Source of the DNA: Rhypophila decipiens
Taxonomy: Eukaryota; Ascomycota; Sordariomycetes; Sordariales; Naviculisporaceae
Direction of reading: 5' to 3'
DNA: 64,000 bases
Assembly: GCA_033297075.1 (NCBI GenBank)
Contig: MU858198.1
Coordinates: forward strand, 29,901-93,900
Made by a program: the position numbers and the translations under genes. Of the stretch, positions 31,241-42,061 are shown one piece after another. Under the pieces are notes generated by a model, which worked only from the letters and a program-made list of their open reading frames with translations, had not been told where the DNA came from and did not search any database. Each line of letters begins with the position of its first letter. Position 1 is the first letter of the stretch.

Positions 31241-33535
31241 ATGATGGACCCCTTCGCGCGGCAGCAAAGTGGAGAGTACAACCAATATTCGGCGCCGACG
31301 TCATCCTTGGGCCACAGTGGAAGTCACGACCCTGAGCTTGACTTTTCGAGAGCGCCCGACTCTGTCCCACTCGACAACATGCCATCCCCACAGCAGGCGG
31401 GAGTGGGACCACACAACGCAAGCCGCGTTTCTCTCATCAGCACCGACACACTGAACTTTGATCCTCCACCAGCACCTCTGGCACCATCAACCCCACCGCC
31501 ACCACTGCCACCTCGAAAACAGTCCAAGAAAGTATATACCCGGTCCTTCTGGCGTGCCCTCGGCCGCTTCATTCTCTTCCATGTCCCGGCAATTGGAATC
31601 ACATTGGGACTTTTAGATGTATACCTCAAGCAGCTCACATGGAACGCCACGGCCGACCAGCTTGCTGGACTCCTGTTCGCCGCGAAGGTCCACGAGGCAC
31701 TCATAATAGCTTCACTGTTTGACATGGTCTATTACAGCATCTGTCGCGCCATTCTCGGCCGTCGTGGGGTGCCGTTTGGGTACCTGACTGCCGCCTTTCA
31801 GCTAAACTCGCCCTTTTATTTTCTGAGCAGAGAGTTTTGGTCACCTTTGGCTTCCCTTCATCGGTCGGGAACGGCTTCCTCTTTCGGGATCGCCTTACTA
31901 CTACTGGTTTCGTTCCTGGTGGCTTCCCTGGCCGGTGCGAGTTCTGGCGTCATCATACTGCCTAAAGTCGGCTGGTGGCATTTTACTGAGGGAACCAGTA
32001 CCATTTGGCGCACCCTCGGTGGCTCGGACCCAGGTCTGGATGGACAAGTCGTCTCGCCAGCTGATGCCATGTATCCGCTCAGAGTGGATCTGGGAACGGT
32101 ACGCGAGGGCTGTCTGAACCCAGAAATCGATAATTCAAGCACATACTTGAGTTACTGCCCGTTTAGTGACTTCGCGGACCCAGCAAATGGCGCTTATGTT
32201 CCCATGAGAGCCATGGATAATATAGGCAGCGGGACCACGAACCTTACGCTGTCAGTTTCGGACGGCAGAATGGCGCTGCTCTACAACGATATTGTGTCTT
32301 CTCATGTCGCCGTCGCCACGTGTCCTGTTGTCCTTGTTCACGATCTTCTCGTCAGTACAGCTTTCAGCTGGACTATATATCGGACCGACGAACCTATCAA
32401 GATCACACCCAAGCTCTCTGGTCCTGGGGGTAGAGCTGTAAGTCTGAAGCAGCCCCGAGTGGTAGTACAGTGCATCGACGCGCCAGTCCCCTTAGTACCC
32501 CTGAATGCAAACAGCAGCAGGCCGTCATACAATTTTCGCATCACCACGTCCTATTATCCCGGAGGAAACTTCACCCTCGACAGAGAATTATTCGAGAGCG
32601 CACTGGACAGCGGAGCGTCCTTTGGATTCTTGGATCTCAATCCTTACCTCTCGTTCCAGACGTCAGTAGCAATATGGACTATCCAGTACGACCCCTTGGT
32701 GGGCGAAATGTCCCTCGGTCTCTGCCTCGTCGACGCCCGATGGCTTACTTCGGACATGTGGATCATCCCCGCGGGTACCGCAGTCTCGACCACCCAGCAC
32801 TCCGTGACGGTAGACCGCAACGAGACACTTAACTACAGAATCCAAGACCCGGCCGAGATTATCACCATCGATCCGGCTTGGTGTAACCTTCTCAACGTCA
32901 GCTTAGTGGACGAAGACGGCCGGTTGAACTACTCTTTCACCAAGATCGAGAGTTACCACAGCCAGTTTCTATTCCAGGAGGGCGTGGCTATGAACCTCGC
33001 CGTCTTCCTGGCTGACGGGCTCGCCTTCGTTCCCTATGCTCATTCCTGGCGAGCGCATTGGACAAGGGGTGGGCCCTGGAAAGCAAATCCCAATTTTGAC
33101 ACCCCTTTCGGCGTGGTGGACGAGCTTTCTGATTACATCCTGATCACTGCCGATTACTATCAGAATGGGTATGCATACAACTTCACGGAGATTACGACGG
33201 TACTGTCGTGGACTGTGTTATTTGTTCATCTCTTCCTTGTTTTGGTCCACTTCTTCATGGTCTTCATGTGCGGGGGGTGTTGGTACACGAACGCCTGGAG
33301 TTCCCTGGGGCAAGTTCTCGCGCTCGCATTGGATTCAAGACCGACGGGAGAACTTATTGGCGAAGGCGGTGCGGTGGTCAACAAAGGGGCAACTTGGAAT
33401 CTTCGGGCAGTTGTTCGAGACACTGATGAGCTTAATGGCCAGGTCGGGATTGTCTTGACTAAAATGAAAGGAAAGAAAGAAAGCCAAGATCCCGAGGTGA
33501 GAGGTCGGCTCATACCACCGGGAAAGAGGTCATAG
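31241..33535 (+). CDS. Large four-helix membrane protein of unknown function
   Basis: Single exon, 764 residues from the ATG at 31241; the upstream frame starts only at TTG. A cytosolic N-terminus (about 1-90) contains a proline run (PPPAPLAPSTPPPPLPP) followed by basic residues. Three membrane helices follow between about 105 and 245, then a ~420-residue extracytosolic domain beginning WWHFTEGTSTIW with many N-glycosylation sequons. A final helix (SWTVLFVHLFLVLVHFFMVF) precedes a ~95-residue cytosolic tail with SLGQVLALALDS and TWNLRAVVRD. This architecture recurs in filamentous ascomycetes as uncharacterised membrane proteins. A sensor or transport-accessory role is possible but unproved. 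Confidence 0.8.
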   Translation: MMDPFARQQSGEYNQYSAPTSSLGHSGSHDPELDFSRAPDSVPLDNMPSPQQAGVGPHNASRVSLISTDTLNFDPPPAPLAPSTPPPPLPPRKQSKKVYTRSFWRALGRFILFHVPAIGITLGLLDVYLKQLTWNATADQLAGLLFAAKVHEALIIASLFDMVYYSICRAILGRRGVPFGYLTAAFQLNSPFYFLSREFWSPLASLHRSGTASSFGIALLLLVSFLVASLAGASSGVIILPKVGWWHFTEGTSTIWRTLGGSDPGLDGQVVSPADAMYPLRVDLGTVREGCLNPEIDNSSTYLSYCPFSDFADPANGAYVPMRAMDNIGSGTTNLTLSVSDGRMALLYNDIVSSHVAVATCPVVLVHDLLVSTAFSWTIYRTDEPIKITPKLSGPGGRAVSLKQPRVVVQCIDAPVPLVPLNANSSRPSYNFRITTSYYPGGNFTLDRELFESALDSGASFGFLDLNPYLSFQTSVAIWTIQYDPLVGEMSLGLCLVDARWLTSDMWIIPAGTAVSTTQHSVTVDRNETLNYRIQDPAEIITIDPAWCNLLNVSLVDEDGRLNYSFTKIESYHSQFLFQEGVAMNLAVFLADGLAFVPYAHSWRAHWTRGGPWKANPNFDTPFGVVDELSDYILITADYYQNGYAYNFTEITTVLSWTVLFVHLFLVLVHFFMVFMCGGCWYTNAWSSLGQVLALALDSRPTGELIGEGGAVVNKGATWNLRAVVRDTDELNGQVGIVLTKMKGKKESQDPEVRGRLIPPGKRS

Positions 33536-34025
33536 TACAAGACGAGAAAACCTGGAAATTACATTAGGTAGATCACCAACTTGGAAATTAATCCCAATTC
33601 GCAGCACCAACGGCCAACCTAGCTCCAGCAACAATCCAACTGTACGAATTTCATGTGTCCTTCAATTCCATTCGGCGCATTCTTTCTTGTAGGCTTTGTC
33701 TCCGTTCTAGGGATTCGTCGTCTCAGTGCTTATATGTAGTGCACCGCTACTGCTACTTTTCAGTTTTTTCTGAGCAACCAATTGCCCGGAAAAACATTCC
33801 CGATTTTAATCGTACTATTCAGCCTTGCCGGAAGCGTGATGTTCTTATTCGGAGCGCTCCACCATAAGTGTGGACATGGAGGTTTACGATCTTTCCCTTG
33901 TTCAAAATTCAGATCAGATTCTCGATTTCCAGTCACCTATGACGGATGTGATATACTACCCGAGTATGAAATACCACTTATAAAACAGGTTACATTTGTA
34001 CCGACCTACTGTAACAGCGGTCATT
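33536..34025. other. Intergenic between converging genes
   Basis: The 3' flanks of the membrane-protein gene (plus) and the APSES gene (minus). No further feature is seen. Confidence 0.45.
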
Positions 34026-36685
34026 TCACCAAGCCCAGCCAGTCCCAACCACGTCCGAGCAACCGGTAATCGAACCACCATAGCCAGAATCGCGACCTTC
34101 CATTGTGGTCAAGAAATCAGCAACGCCAGAACCTGAACCGGGCACCGGGCCAGGGAAATCAAAGAGCAAACCGTCAAAGTCTCCCAGAGACTGCTCGACA
34201 TACGGCTCAGCCGGTCGAAATGCCGCCAACTCGTCATCCAACCCCGTCCCTGCAACCATAGCCGCACTTTCGGCTTGCTCTGCGAACCAGACATTTTGAG
34301 CAGGGTCAATATTACTTGCGCCACCAGTAACATCAATATCGATATCTGCTCCGTTATCAACTGTACCACCTTGTTCAAGATCGATATCAGAACCAGCTGG
34401 TGCTTCAGTGTTCGCGTAAAGTCCATCATTCTCCGCCCGCGAAGCCTTATAAGCCTCATACAGATTCAACTGGACGTCACGAACGATATCCACCAGCTGA
34501 CCTCGCAGCGACTCCTCAAGTGGGAACAACGTTTCGTTAATCCTCACTTCCAACTCCCGACGAACATGTACCGGTAGCTCGCGTCTCAGAAACGATTCGT
34601 ACCCCTCCAGCTCGGAAGTATCCTGGCCAGCAGTGTCTTCGTCCCCGTCACCTAGTCGTAACGTAGCACCATCTTGAAGTTCGTAATACGAACTTGGTAT
34701 CAAAGCCGGATCCCCGGCAGGAAAGAGTATACGATACACAGCGATCCATTTCTCTTCTTCGCTAGCTTCCTTGGGCAATGTCCTCCGTCGGCTGCGTAGG
34801 AGCTTTTCTTGGTCCGAGTTGAATCGGCCTTGGAGGAAAGATGGCAGATCCGGGTTGAGCATGCACTGCTCTGTCGGATCAGGTCGTCGGCTATGTTCTT
34901 CGAGCTCGAGATTTGAGCTGAAGACTTGGTGGCATCGTAAGCAATGGAGCGGCATTGCGTGATTGCGGTAGAGGTGTTCCCTGGTTGTGGCTTGTTAGCT
35001 TCAGAAAGCATGAACTCTACAGTGCTTAACCTACTTGACGCGGTGGACAGTCCACCAGCCCGGTCCACAACAGGACCGCTCTTCCTGAAATTTCCGGGGG
35101 TTGTTTTTAAAGTACGGACAGGCCAGCCGTCGCTTGGTTGGGCGGTTTGATTGATCCGAAGTGCGGTCTTGGGATTTGCGCTTCGACAAGTCGTCATCCT
35201 CTCCATCTTGACCATTTCCATCTCCAGATATTCTCCTTCTCTTGTTTGTATTAGTTCTTGTGGGATCGATTGTGGGCTGACCTAAGCTTGTTGTCGAGGC
35301 CGGTCTCGCACTGGAGGACGACGAGCCATCCGGATGTTGAACTCGACGTAGCGGTGATGATGCGAAAACAGAAAAGAAGTAGTCCATCAGGCGAGTGAGA
35401 AGCAGTTCCCTGAGCTCAATAGTGGAAGGTGCGGTCGTCTCATCGTTGCTAAGTGTGCTTGCATCGCTGGCACTCTGCGTCGTGGTTGAGGTTGATGTGG
35501 AAAGCGGCTGGGAAGCTGGCAAGCCCTCATTTTCAGTAGGATCCTCGCAAGCGAGAACATGCGCGATGGAGGGTATTGGTAGCTTTGCATCCTCCTCGGT
35601 TAAGTCGTCCTCCTTCAAGTTCAACTCTGCCATTGCTTTCGATCCAATGTCACTGGATCCCGGGGGCTCGTCTTCCTCCAGCTCGCAGCCTTTCTCGTAC
35701 CTGACGAGGGACTCGTTCTTGACCATCACGACATCTTTCTCAACACTTCTGATCTCTGCTTCTTCTGTCAAAAATTCTTCTACCCTGTTTTCAATGTCGG
35801 TTGGCCCAGTAGGGATCAAGTCCTCCAGAAAAAGAGGAAAGAACTGCTCTATGGCGCCGACCTTGTTAGCGTACCCAAGCGCTCGTTCAAAAGGAATCCA
35901 GATACCCTGCAATTGAGTATTATCGCTGGAGTGGACAACATGTTTCTGTTTTTCGGCTTTCAAAATCAAGTCCCCTGCGTATCGCTGGCCCTGGCCTTTT
36001 GCGAGTGCGTAGAGCAGCTGAGTGCCGTTGATCATGTCGTTGTCTAGCCGACGGCAGACCGGAAGATTGCCGTTGACTGTAACGCGGAGGATGACCAGAG
36101 GATCGTAATCTTTGAGTGATACCATGAGCTTTGCTATTCTTTCTCTGAATTCCCGTGCATGTAACCCTCGCACATTTGCCTCGGGGGGTCGTTGGGCTTT
36201 TGCCAGCATGACATCGTACTGTCTCAGAATCTCTTCGGGACTTCTCCATGCTGTCAATCCTGTTCTTGCGTCAGCAGACCCTTTTTGGCAAACATTTATG
36301 ATAGGACACCGGCGCTACCTTTGGGGATGATAAGAGGCCAGATTGCCTCCGAGTATGTCGTTCTGTCGGATTCGAGCGATGTAGTTGAGTACCGAGATTC
36401 GCTGAAGCCAGAATTGACAGAGCTGCGAGAGCTTCGAGACCAATATGATGAGACAGAGCTTGCGGAGTTTATTTGGCTGGAGTAGCCAGAGGGTATGAGA
36501 GGGTAGACAGAAGATGGGAATGGTTTTGTTGGCGGAGGCGAATGTGCTCGACCTGCACGTGGCCTAGAGGTAGGAGCATGTGGTGGTTTCTTGGACTCTT
36601 CCGGCAAGTGGGGACGAAGTCCAGGTTTTGCCGAGAGAGCTCCGGGCTCCGAAGGCAAACCATTCCCACTATCCGTTCCGCTCAT
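34026..36685 (-). CDS. APSES/KilA-N plus atypical zinc-cluster DNA-binding protein
   Basis: Exons 36685-36319, 36259-35035 and 34980-34026, 848 residues; the introns (59 bp with CTGAC branch, 54 bp) keep the frame. After a Ser-rich N-terminus, residues ~170-265 resemble an APSES/KilA-N domain: VCRRLDNDMINGTQLL, AEKQKHVVHSS and GIWIPFERALGYANKVG, as in Swi4/Mbp1/StuA-type factors. An acidic Ser/Thr-rich linker follows. Around 505-570 comes a fungal zinc-binding region: LACPYFKNNPRKF, SCCGPGWWTVHRVKEHLYRNH, LHCLRCHQVF and ELEEHSR. The rest is acidic with a Gly/Ser-rich end. It is probably a nuclear transcription factor. Two different DNA-binding modules in one chain is unusual. Targets are unknown. 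Confidence 0.82.
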
Positions 36686-37642
36686 ACTGTCGGCTGGTGG
36701 CCCAGCGGCTTTGGGCTCAAGAGAGGGTATATCTCCCAGAAACTTGAGAGCTAGGCATGACTGTGGATAAGTTCAATAGGTATGGTGATATACCACCCTT
36801 GCGGGAAATAGAAACTGGAAACTGACAAGAATGTGGAAACAAACAATCCAGGGCGGAGCTGTGCCGCACCTGGCGTTTTGCGAGTTTGCGCAACTTCCTT
36901 CAATAATTAAGCGCTGTTGACTGTGTACATGCCTGAGACAAGAACAGGCCACCACTCACAAGTGTATGGCTTCCTGAGCTGAAATGACGCGGTAAACAAG
37001 GATGGACTTGGCCCCCGAACCTGTCTTGGGCGGGGCGTTTTTATTCACTAGCCCGCCATGGTTTGGCGCGACCCGAAACCACGAATCGCCTTCCACTGAC
37101 CAAGGACAGAGCCAATCACTTCATGTTGATTTCAACGAGGTCGGAGATTCTTCTAGTTGTATTAACATCGTGCTGTCAATATCACAGCAGAAAACAACCA
37201 CAGTATTAAGTGAGAACTTACGGGGATTCCCAGGAAACATAAAATGAGTGCTGACAAGTTAGCTGCAATGATTTGCCTTGCGTGGTTCTGGCAGCTCGGA
37301 CAAGTTGTAAGGAGCTGTAGTGTACTTCCTCCACGCACCGTTTTCCCAACACCACGACCGTCCAGGGTTAGGGTCTTTTACGAACCAGCTGGCAGCTGAT
37401 GAAAACGGAGAATCCCAGCCAATGGAACCCGATTCCCACCAACACAAGAGGAAGTGATCACTCAAGAGGCTTGAGACTCAAGAGCACTACTCATAGTTCA
37501 GTAGAAATTACATACCCCAGCCATCTTAAAAACTAAATTGCTTGGTTCTGACCAGACAACATTGACTGCAATATTATAAGAACCACACATTATGTACCAT
37601 TATGTAAAGGTTCTGATTTCATCTCACATTTGAGACATCACG
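36686..37642. other. Intergenic
   Basis: The left part is the promoter of the APSES gene. Beyond it I find no gene. It leads into the repeat-rich block that starts near 37640. Confidence 0.45.
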
Positions 37643-37658
37643 CTAGGGTTAGGGTTAG
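37643..37658. repeat. Interstitial telomere-like motif (TTAGGG)
   Basis: Two and a half TTAGGG units. A complementary CCCTAACCC lies at 37931-37942, so the two motifs face each other across about 270 bp. Confidence 0.7.
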
Positions 37659-37867
37659 ACAGTCGTCGGTGTTAATGCAAGTAATCGGAGCGTATGATAT
37701 TTCTTTCCATCCAGCCGTCTAAATAACCTGTAGTCCGTTAGCAAAACAGCTGTACTACCGGTAGGTGTGCTGCTTTGTATGATATATATGCCACACCGGA
37801 GCAAGCCTTTTTGGGACGACAAGCTCGATAGTGAGATACTGTCATTGGTGCACAAAGAGTTCATCTC

Positions 37868-38360
37868 ATATAGAGGAGGTATAATAGGACTGTTATAAAC
37901 GTCACTTTCAACTATAACCCGCCTATACAACCCTAACCCTTCTACTCTCTGCTCTTGATTTTTAAGGTAATAGCCTATAAAATAGTTATTTTTTATATAG
38001 TAAACCGAGTTGAAAAATGGGCTTATACCTTTTCCTACTACTATTACTAAGATCTAATTGAAGTTGCTTCAATTAAGTGTAGTTAGTTGTTTCAATTAGT
38101 TAAGTATAGTTGCTTTAATTAAGTATAGCCGCTTCAATTGAGTGTAGTTGCTTTAATTGTAGTGAGTATAGTTAACTCAGTATAGTTGATTTAATTGAGT
38201 ATAGTCGCTTTAATTAAGATTTAGAAGAAGGTTGGAGTCTATATATTCTATAGTATAGCTATATAAAATTGACCCTGGTTATGGGTGTGCACCTTGTGTG
38301 CACGAGCTTATAGTTGAAAGTGATGTTTATTACAGTCCTATTATACCCCCTCCTCATATA
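37868..38360. mobile_element. AT-rich inverted-repeat (MITE/foldback-like) element
   Basis: Arms at 37868-37918 and 38308-38360 are inverted copies of each other (shared core GTATAATAGGACTG and CACTTTCAACTATAA), about 50 bp long with a few mismatches and small gaps. The ~390-bp spacer is AT-rich and holds a tandem array. Flanks are TA-rich, so a TA target duplication cannot be fixed. There is no transposase frame. It looks like a non-autonomous element that has decayed, possibly with RIP. Confidence 0.65.
38058..38218. repeat. Tandem array of ~19-20-bp units
   Basis: About eight imperfect copies of a unit close to GTATAGTTGCTTTAATTAA lie inside the inverted-repeat element. Copies differ mainly by transitions. 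Confidence 0.75.
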
Positions 38361-39466
38361 TGCCAATCTTGTGAGAGGTAATATCGTAGATTGGTCTCTA
38401 TGGAGCTAAGCTAAGATGTACCGAGGGGGGAAGAACGCAGGCTATTTGTATGGCCTAGTGGCAGTGCTGTACCTACTACTGCCTAGTGCGGTACAAAGGA
38501 TGCCTTTGTGGCCCAGGCAACAAATCTCAAGTCTCACATGGGTACTATGACATTGTTCACACTCTACATCAAGAAGGAAATAAGACTTGCAAAGTTTATA
38601 TGAGTGTCTTGGCACCAGGCAGGTCATACGATGTGGTATCCAGGGGTCCGCTCTTTTGCTCATGTGGCTACAAAAGTTCAGTACCTGACGCTCAGAACTT
38701 TTGACTGACAAACAGTACGGTGTTGTCCATCGTCTAAAGAAAGAGCTGCGAGAGTTGCATTGAAAGATGGAGAGATATCTCGTCCTCAGTGATGTGAAGG
38801 AATTACAGTTCGAGACAGGTTGAGGACGGATGGGGTAACAAGCTTGGTACAGTTGGATGTAACTCAATTTCTGGACTAGAAGTGGAAAATAAACCTCAGG
38901 ACAGAGCCGGCAATGGCTGGTACTGCAGACTTTATCCCGGGAATATCCTCAGATTAGTACTTGGCCCTGCTCGTAAAACGATGGCCTTAGGGCCTGACGC
39001 ATATGCAGTGAGATATACGACGGGAATTTGAACCTGGCTATAGCAAAGGTCTTCGTATTATCTTTTTCTTCTTTGGTTCTTTCTTCTTCACATCGGTGTG
39101 GCTCCTGGTCATACAATCCCAAGTCCAACGATGTAACCGATTCAGCCGAGATTACGGACCCTTCAAAGTAGCTGCGCAGTTCTCTCACAGCCCTGACACA
39201 AAGCCTGGATTCCAAAGCTGATCTGCTTGGCTAAATACAACCTTCCCCAGGCAGCTGGCACCACTAATACCCGCATGCCTACCAGCCAACGGTTGCACGG
39301 GACGATGGAAGCGAGTTGTGGCTCAGCTGGATGTTATTGCTCCTATATCTCGGTGTAACTTTGGACCCAGGACAAGGGATAGAGAAATTAATTTGAGCAA
39401 AGGCGGACTAGACTTTCACCTGGCCACCGTCATGGTAATAAACCTTTTGTATACCCAACTTCCGGC
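38361..39466. other. Intergenic, no supported gene
   Basis: A 141-codon minus-strand frame (38867-38442) and a 72-codon plus-strand frame overlap here; neither resembles a known protein. The tRNA A-box-like TGGCCTAGTGG at about 38451 has no B-box partner. Confidence 0.4.
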
Positions 39467-39474
39467 TATATAAA
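39467..39474 (+). promoter_or_regulatory. TATA box of secreted-protein gene
   Basis: TATATAAA lies 155 bp upstream of the ATG at 39622. A CCTCAT microsatellite follows in the presumed 5' leader (about 39521-39546). Confidence 0.5.
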
Positions 39475-39621
39475 GAACGCCAGATCCCCATCATTTGTCT
39501 GTCTCAAACCCGCCCATAATAATCCTCATCCTCATCCTCATCCTTCCTCAAACCAACCATCGATCCCAGATATCAATCCTCCTCCCAAGACCCATCATCT
39601 AGTAATCTCATCCCACCCAAA

Positions 39622-40269
39622 ATGAAAGCCACAGCCCTCCTCTCTCTCCTGCCCTTCGCGGCCGCAGTCCCCAACGTAACCGTCATCCCCCTCGGCTCAA
39701 AAGATTGCTCCTCCTGGCCCGCGCAAATCCGCAGCCCGGGCGCGGATATATCCCGCTACCTGCGCATCGAAATCGCCTCGCCCGAAGACGTCGGTCTGAC
39801 CGGTCTTCTCTCCACCACGTCCACCCAAAACTGGCCCACCGTCGGCAACCTCTCCAACACAGAAGACTACATATCCTTTGACGTCCGCCGCTCCACCTAT
39901 TTTGCCAAGCCCGTCTTTCGCTGCTCCAATGGGACACTGCATATGAATTCCCCGGACTTTGAGCCGATTAGCGTGTCGAGGGATTATAGAGGTGCTTGGA
40001 TGATGCTCGGTGACTATGCTGATGGGCCGGGGTATAAACTTGAGCCGTATGCTCATGAGATTGATGGGGTTAGACAGGAGGGTGTTTTCTTGGGGGCCAA
40101 GGAAAAGACGACCTGGGGCTTTGCGTACGAGCGGGCTGAGGTCTGTGGTGGTCTCCCGGATTGGTATACTGCGCGGTTGATGGGACTTGAGATTGATCCT
40201 ACTGCTAACCATCGCGCTTGGGGGGAGGTTCAGAGCCAGGGCTTTTTGAGGGTCTTTGAGTGGCTTTGA
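39622..40269 (+). CDS. Secreted protein of unknown function
   Basis: Single exon, 215 residues. It begins with a clear signal peptide (MKATALLSLLPFAAAVP) and has three cysteines after it (in SKDCSS, FRCSNG and EVCGG), three N-glycosylation sequons and no transmembrane helix. The mature protein has no motif I recognise. The upstream TATA box and the strong signal peptide favour a real, well-expressed secreted protein. Enzymatic or effector roles are both possible. Confidence 0.75.
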   Translation: MKATALLSLLPFAAAVPNVTVIPLGSKDCSSWPAQIRSPGADISRYLRIEIASPEDVGLTGLLSTTSTQNWPTVGNLSNTEDYISFDVRRSTYFAKPVFRCSNGTLHMNSPDFEPISVSRDYRGAWMMLGDYADGPGYKLEPYAHEIDGVRQEGVFLGAKEKTTWGFAYERAEVCGGLPDWYTARLMGLEIDPTANHRAWGEVQSQGFLRVFEWL

Positions 40270-40843
40270 AGCTTGGGACCGGGCAGATGGAATACGGTGA
40301 CAAGTGGAGGGGCTAAGGGTGTTGTTCTTTTTCTTTGGGGCAGGTAATAATTCTTAATCGAGGCGGTTTGGAGGACATAAGAGAAGCAACGGTGCTAAAT
40401 TGGAAGGCAATAAATTATAAACTGTGGAGGACAAGTCTAACTATAAAGAGAGTTTGGTCGTTTCTACTTCATTCAAGCTTGCTAACACGGTGAATCACAT
40501 ATGGAGTAGCTATGTAAGCCCAGACGGCCTGAATTGAACAGATAGCCTAACCGAGTTGTTCTTTATCTAGAGTACCTTGGATATCATCATATCGACAAAA
40601 CTTGGGCTCCCTTTCAACCACTAAAACTAGAACATCAGGACATCAAGTCGTCAACCCACAAGCCCAGGTGATAATAGGAAGTCATTGATAAGACCCCCCA
40701 GTATTCGTATTTGTAGTGGTCGTAGGCCATCGAGCGTACTCTCTGCCCGCTTTATTGTGGGGTGGCAAACGCAGGGATTTGGCCCTGCCTCAGCGTTAGC
40801 ATCAATCACCCGAATATATCATGCGGTTACTGTAACCTACATC
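40270..40843. other. Intergenic between converging genes
   Basis: The 3' flanks of two secreted-protein genes. Nothing else is seen. The plus-strand frame 40685-41209 is antisense to the next gene. Confidence 0.45.
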
Positions 40844-41182
40844 TCAGTAAGTGCAAGTACGCTGGCACTGCTTCGCATTGACGGGCTTGACACAGAGACC
40901 ATAGTAGCAGATGGAGTTCCCGCCGCAGCTGGCGAGGTTCGAAGAGTCGCAGTAGACATTGCCAGAGCAATAGTCGGTGGTCTTGTACTCGACGCACTTG
41001 TAGTCTTCGGACGGGTAGGCCCCGAGGTTGGCGCAAAAGTACGAGTGCGTGCCCTGGGTGTGGCCCCAGTCTGTGTAGGGGTTGCAGGCGCTGTTGGCCT
41101 GGCGGTTCTCGATGGTGCCGATATCAGCTGGGCTGGCGAGGGCCATGGCCGGGAGGACGGTCAGGATTGTGGTGAGCTTCAT
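40844..41182 (-). CDS. Small cysteine-rich secreted protein (effector candidate)
   Basis: Single exon, 112 residues, ATG at 41182. A signal peptide (to about A16) is followed by a short pro-segment ending ENR before QANSACNPY, a possible Kex2-type cleavage at Asn-Arg. The mature ~84 residues contain ten cysteines, enough for five disulfides, with Tyr, Gly and Asn richness (YKTTDYCSGNVYCDSSN). No named family is recognised. Size, cysteine content and secretion fit the effector-like proteins of plant- or insect-associated fungi, but this is a general resemblance only. Confidence 0.8.
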   Translation of the reverse strand: MKLTTILTVLPAMALASPADIGTIENRQANSACNPYTDWGHTQGTHSYFCANLGAYPSEDYKCVEYKTTDYCSGNVYCDSSNLASCGGNSICYYGLCVKPVNAKQCQRTCTY

Positions 41183-42061
41183 CTTGAGAATGGGGTTTGG
41201 TCCGGTTGATGGCTTTTTTGGTTGATTGGTCTGCTAGGATGAAGAGTGAGCTGCTGAGAGATGATAAAGGACTGGGTCAAATTGTGTGAGCTTGGCAGTT
41301 CTTTTATGTTATTGACAGAGCGTTTCGGCCATCATCAGACAAGTTGCTTGCTTGCTTGAGTCTTAGCTTGGTCCAGAGCGATTGTGTTGTTGTGAACTTA
41401 TGATGCCCAACACATGCAGTTACCGTGGCGTTTCTCTTCAACCGACGGCTGAAGACTGGTAACACGAAGCCAGCTCTGAGAATGTACTTTCTTTTACCTC
41501 ATAGAATCGGGCCAGCCAACCCGCTATTGGGCCTGTCGACAGTGGCTGGTAATTGTGCCGAAGACCGCATGCAACTCGATAATAACCACAACGAATGGGA
41601 CGATACTTTGCTCGATCGTTGACTGCTCAAGAGATGCGATACGGTCAAAGCTTAAACGAACGTCAGCCCATAACTCTGCTTTCCAATGACAACATTCCTT
41701 GAATGGATGGCAACTTCCGTCAAACTGCTTATGAGGGGTATATATGTCTCAGAGGAAAGAGTCTTACTGGCGTTCTAGACCACAAGGTGAAGCCTCATTC
41801 TCGTGTTTATGGCCTGCTCAGCTAGCCATGCATATCCGTTGACGAGAACATCTCCGCAGAAACAGCGGCAACGGGTTCGACGGAGAGACCTGTTAACATA
41901 TTCACTTGTCTCTGGCAACAACAGCCAGGGTTATTTACTGACCTAGTCTGTGGACAAAAGTCGAGCCGATTTGAAGAGTCAGATGGCTGATTCTTAAAAG
42001 AAAAATAAACTCAAATTTGTGACAGAAGTGAGGCTCAAAAGACTACAAGTCCATGTGTAGT
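41183..42061. other. Intergenic
   Basis: It holds the promoter of the cysteine-rich gene and the 3' flank of the dehydrogenase gene. The only open frames are short. Confidence 0.45.

Noticed and set aside
30687..31421. 244-codon minus-strand open frame.
   Set aside because: It overlaps the start of a well-supported membrane-protein gene, has no recognisable domain and shows a mixed low-information composition.
38445..38500. tRNA-like A-box (TGGCCTAGTGG).
   Set aside because: No GGTTCGANTCC B-box or acceptor stem pairing follows at the right distance.
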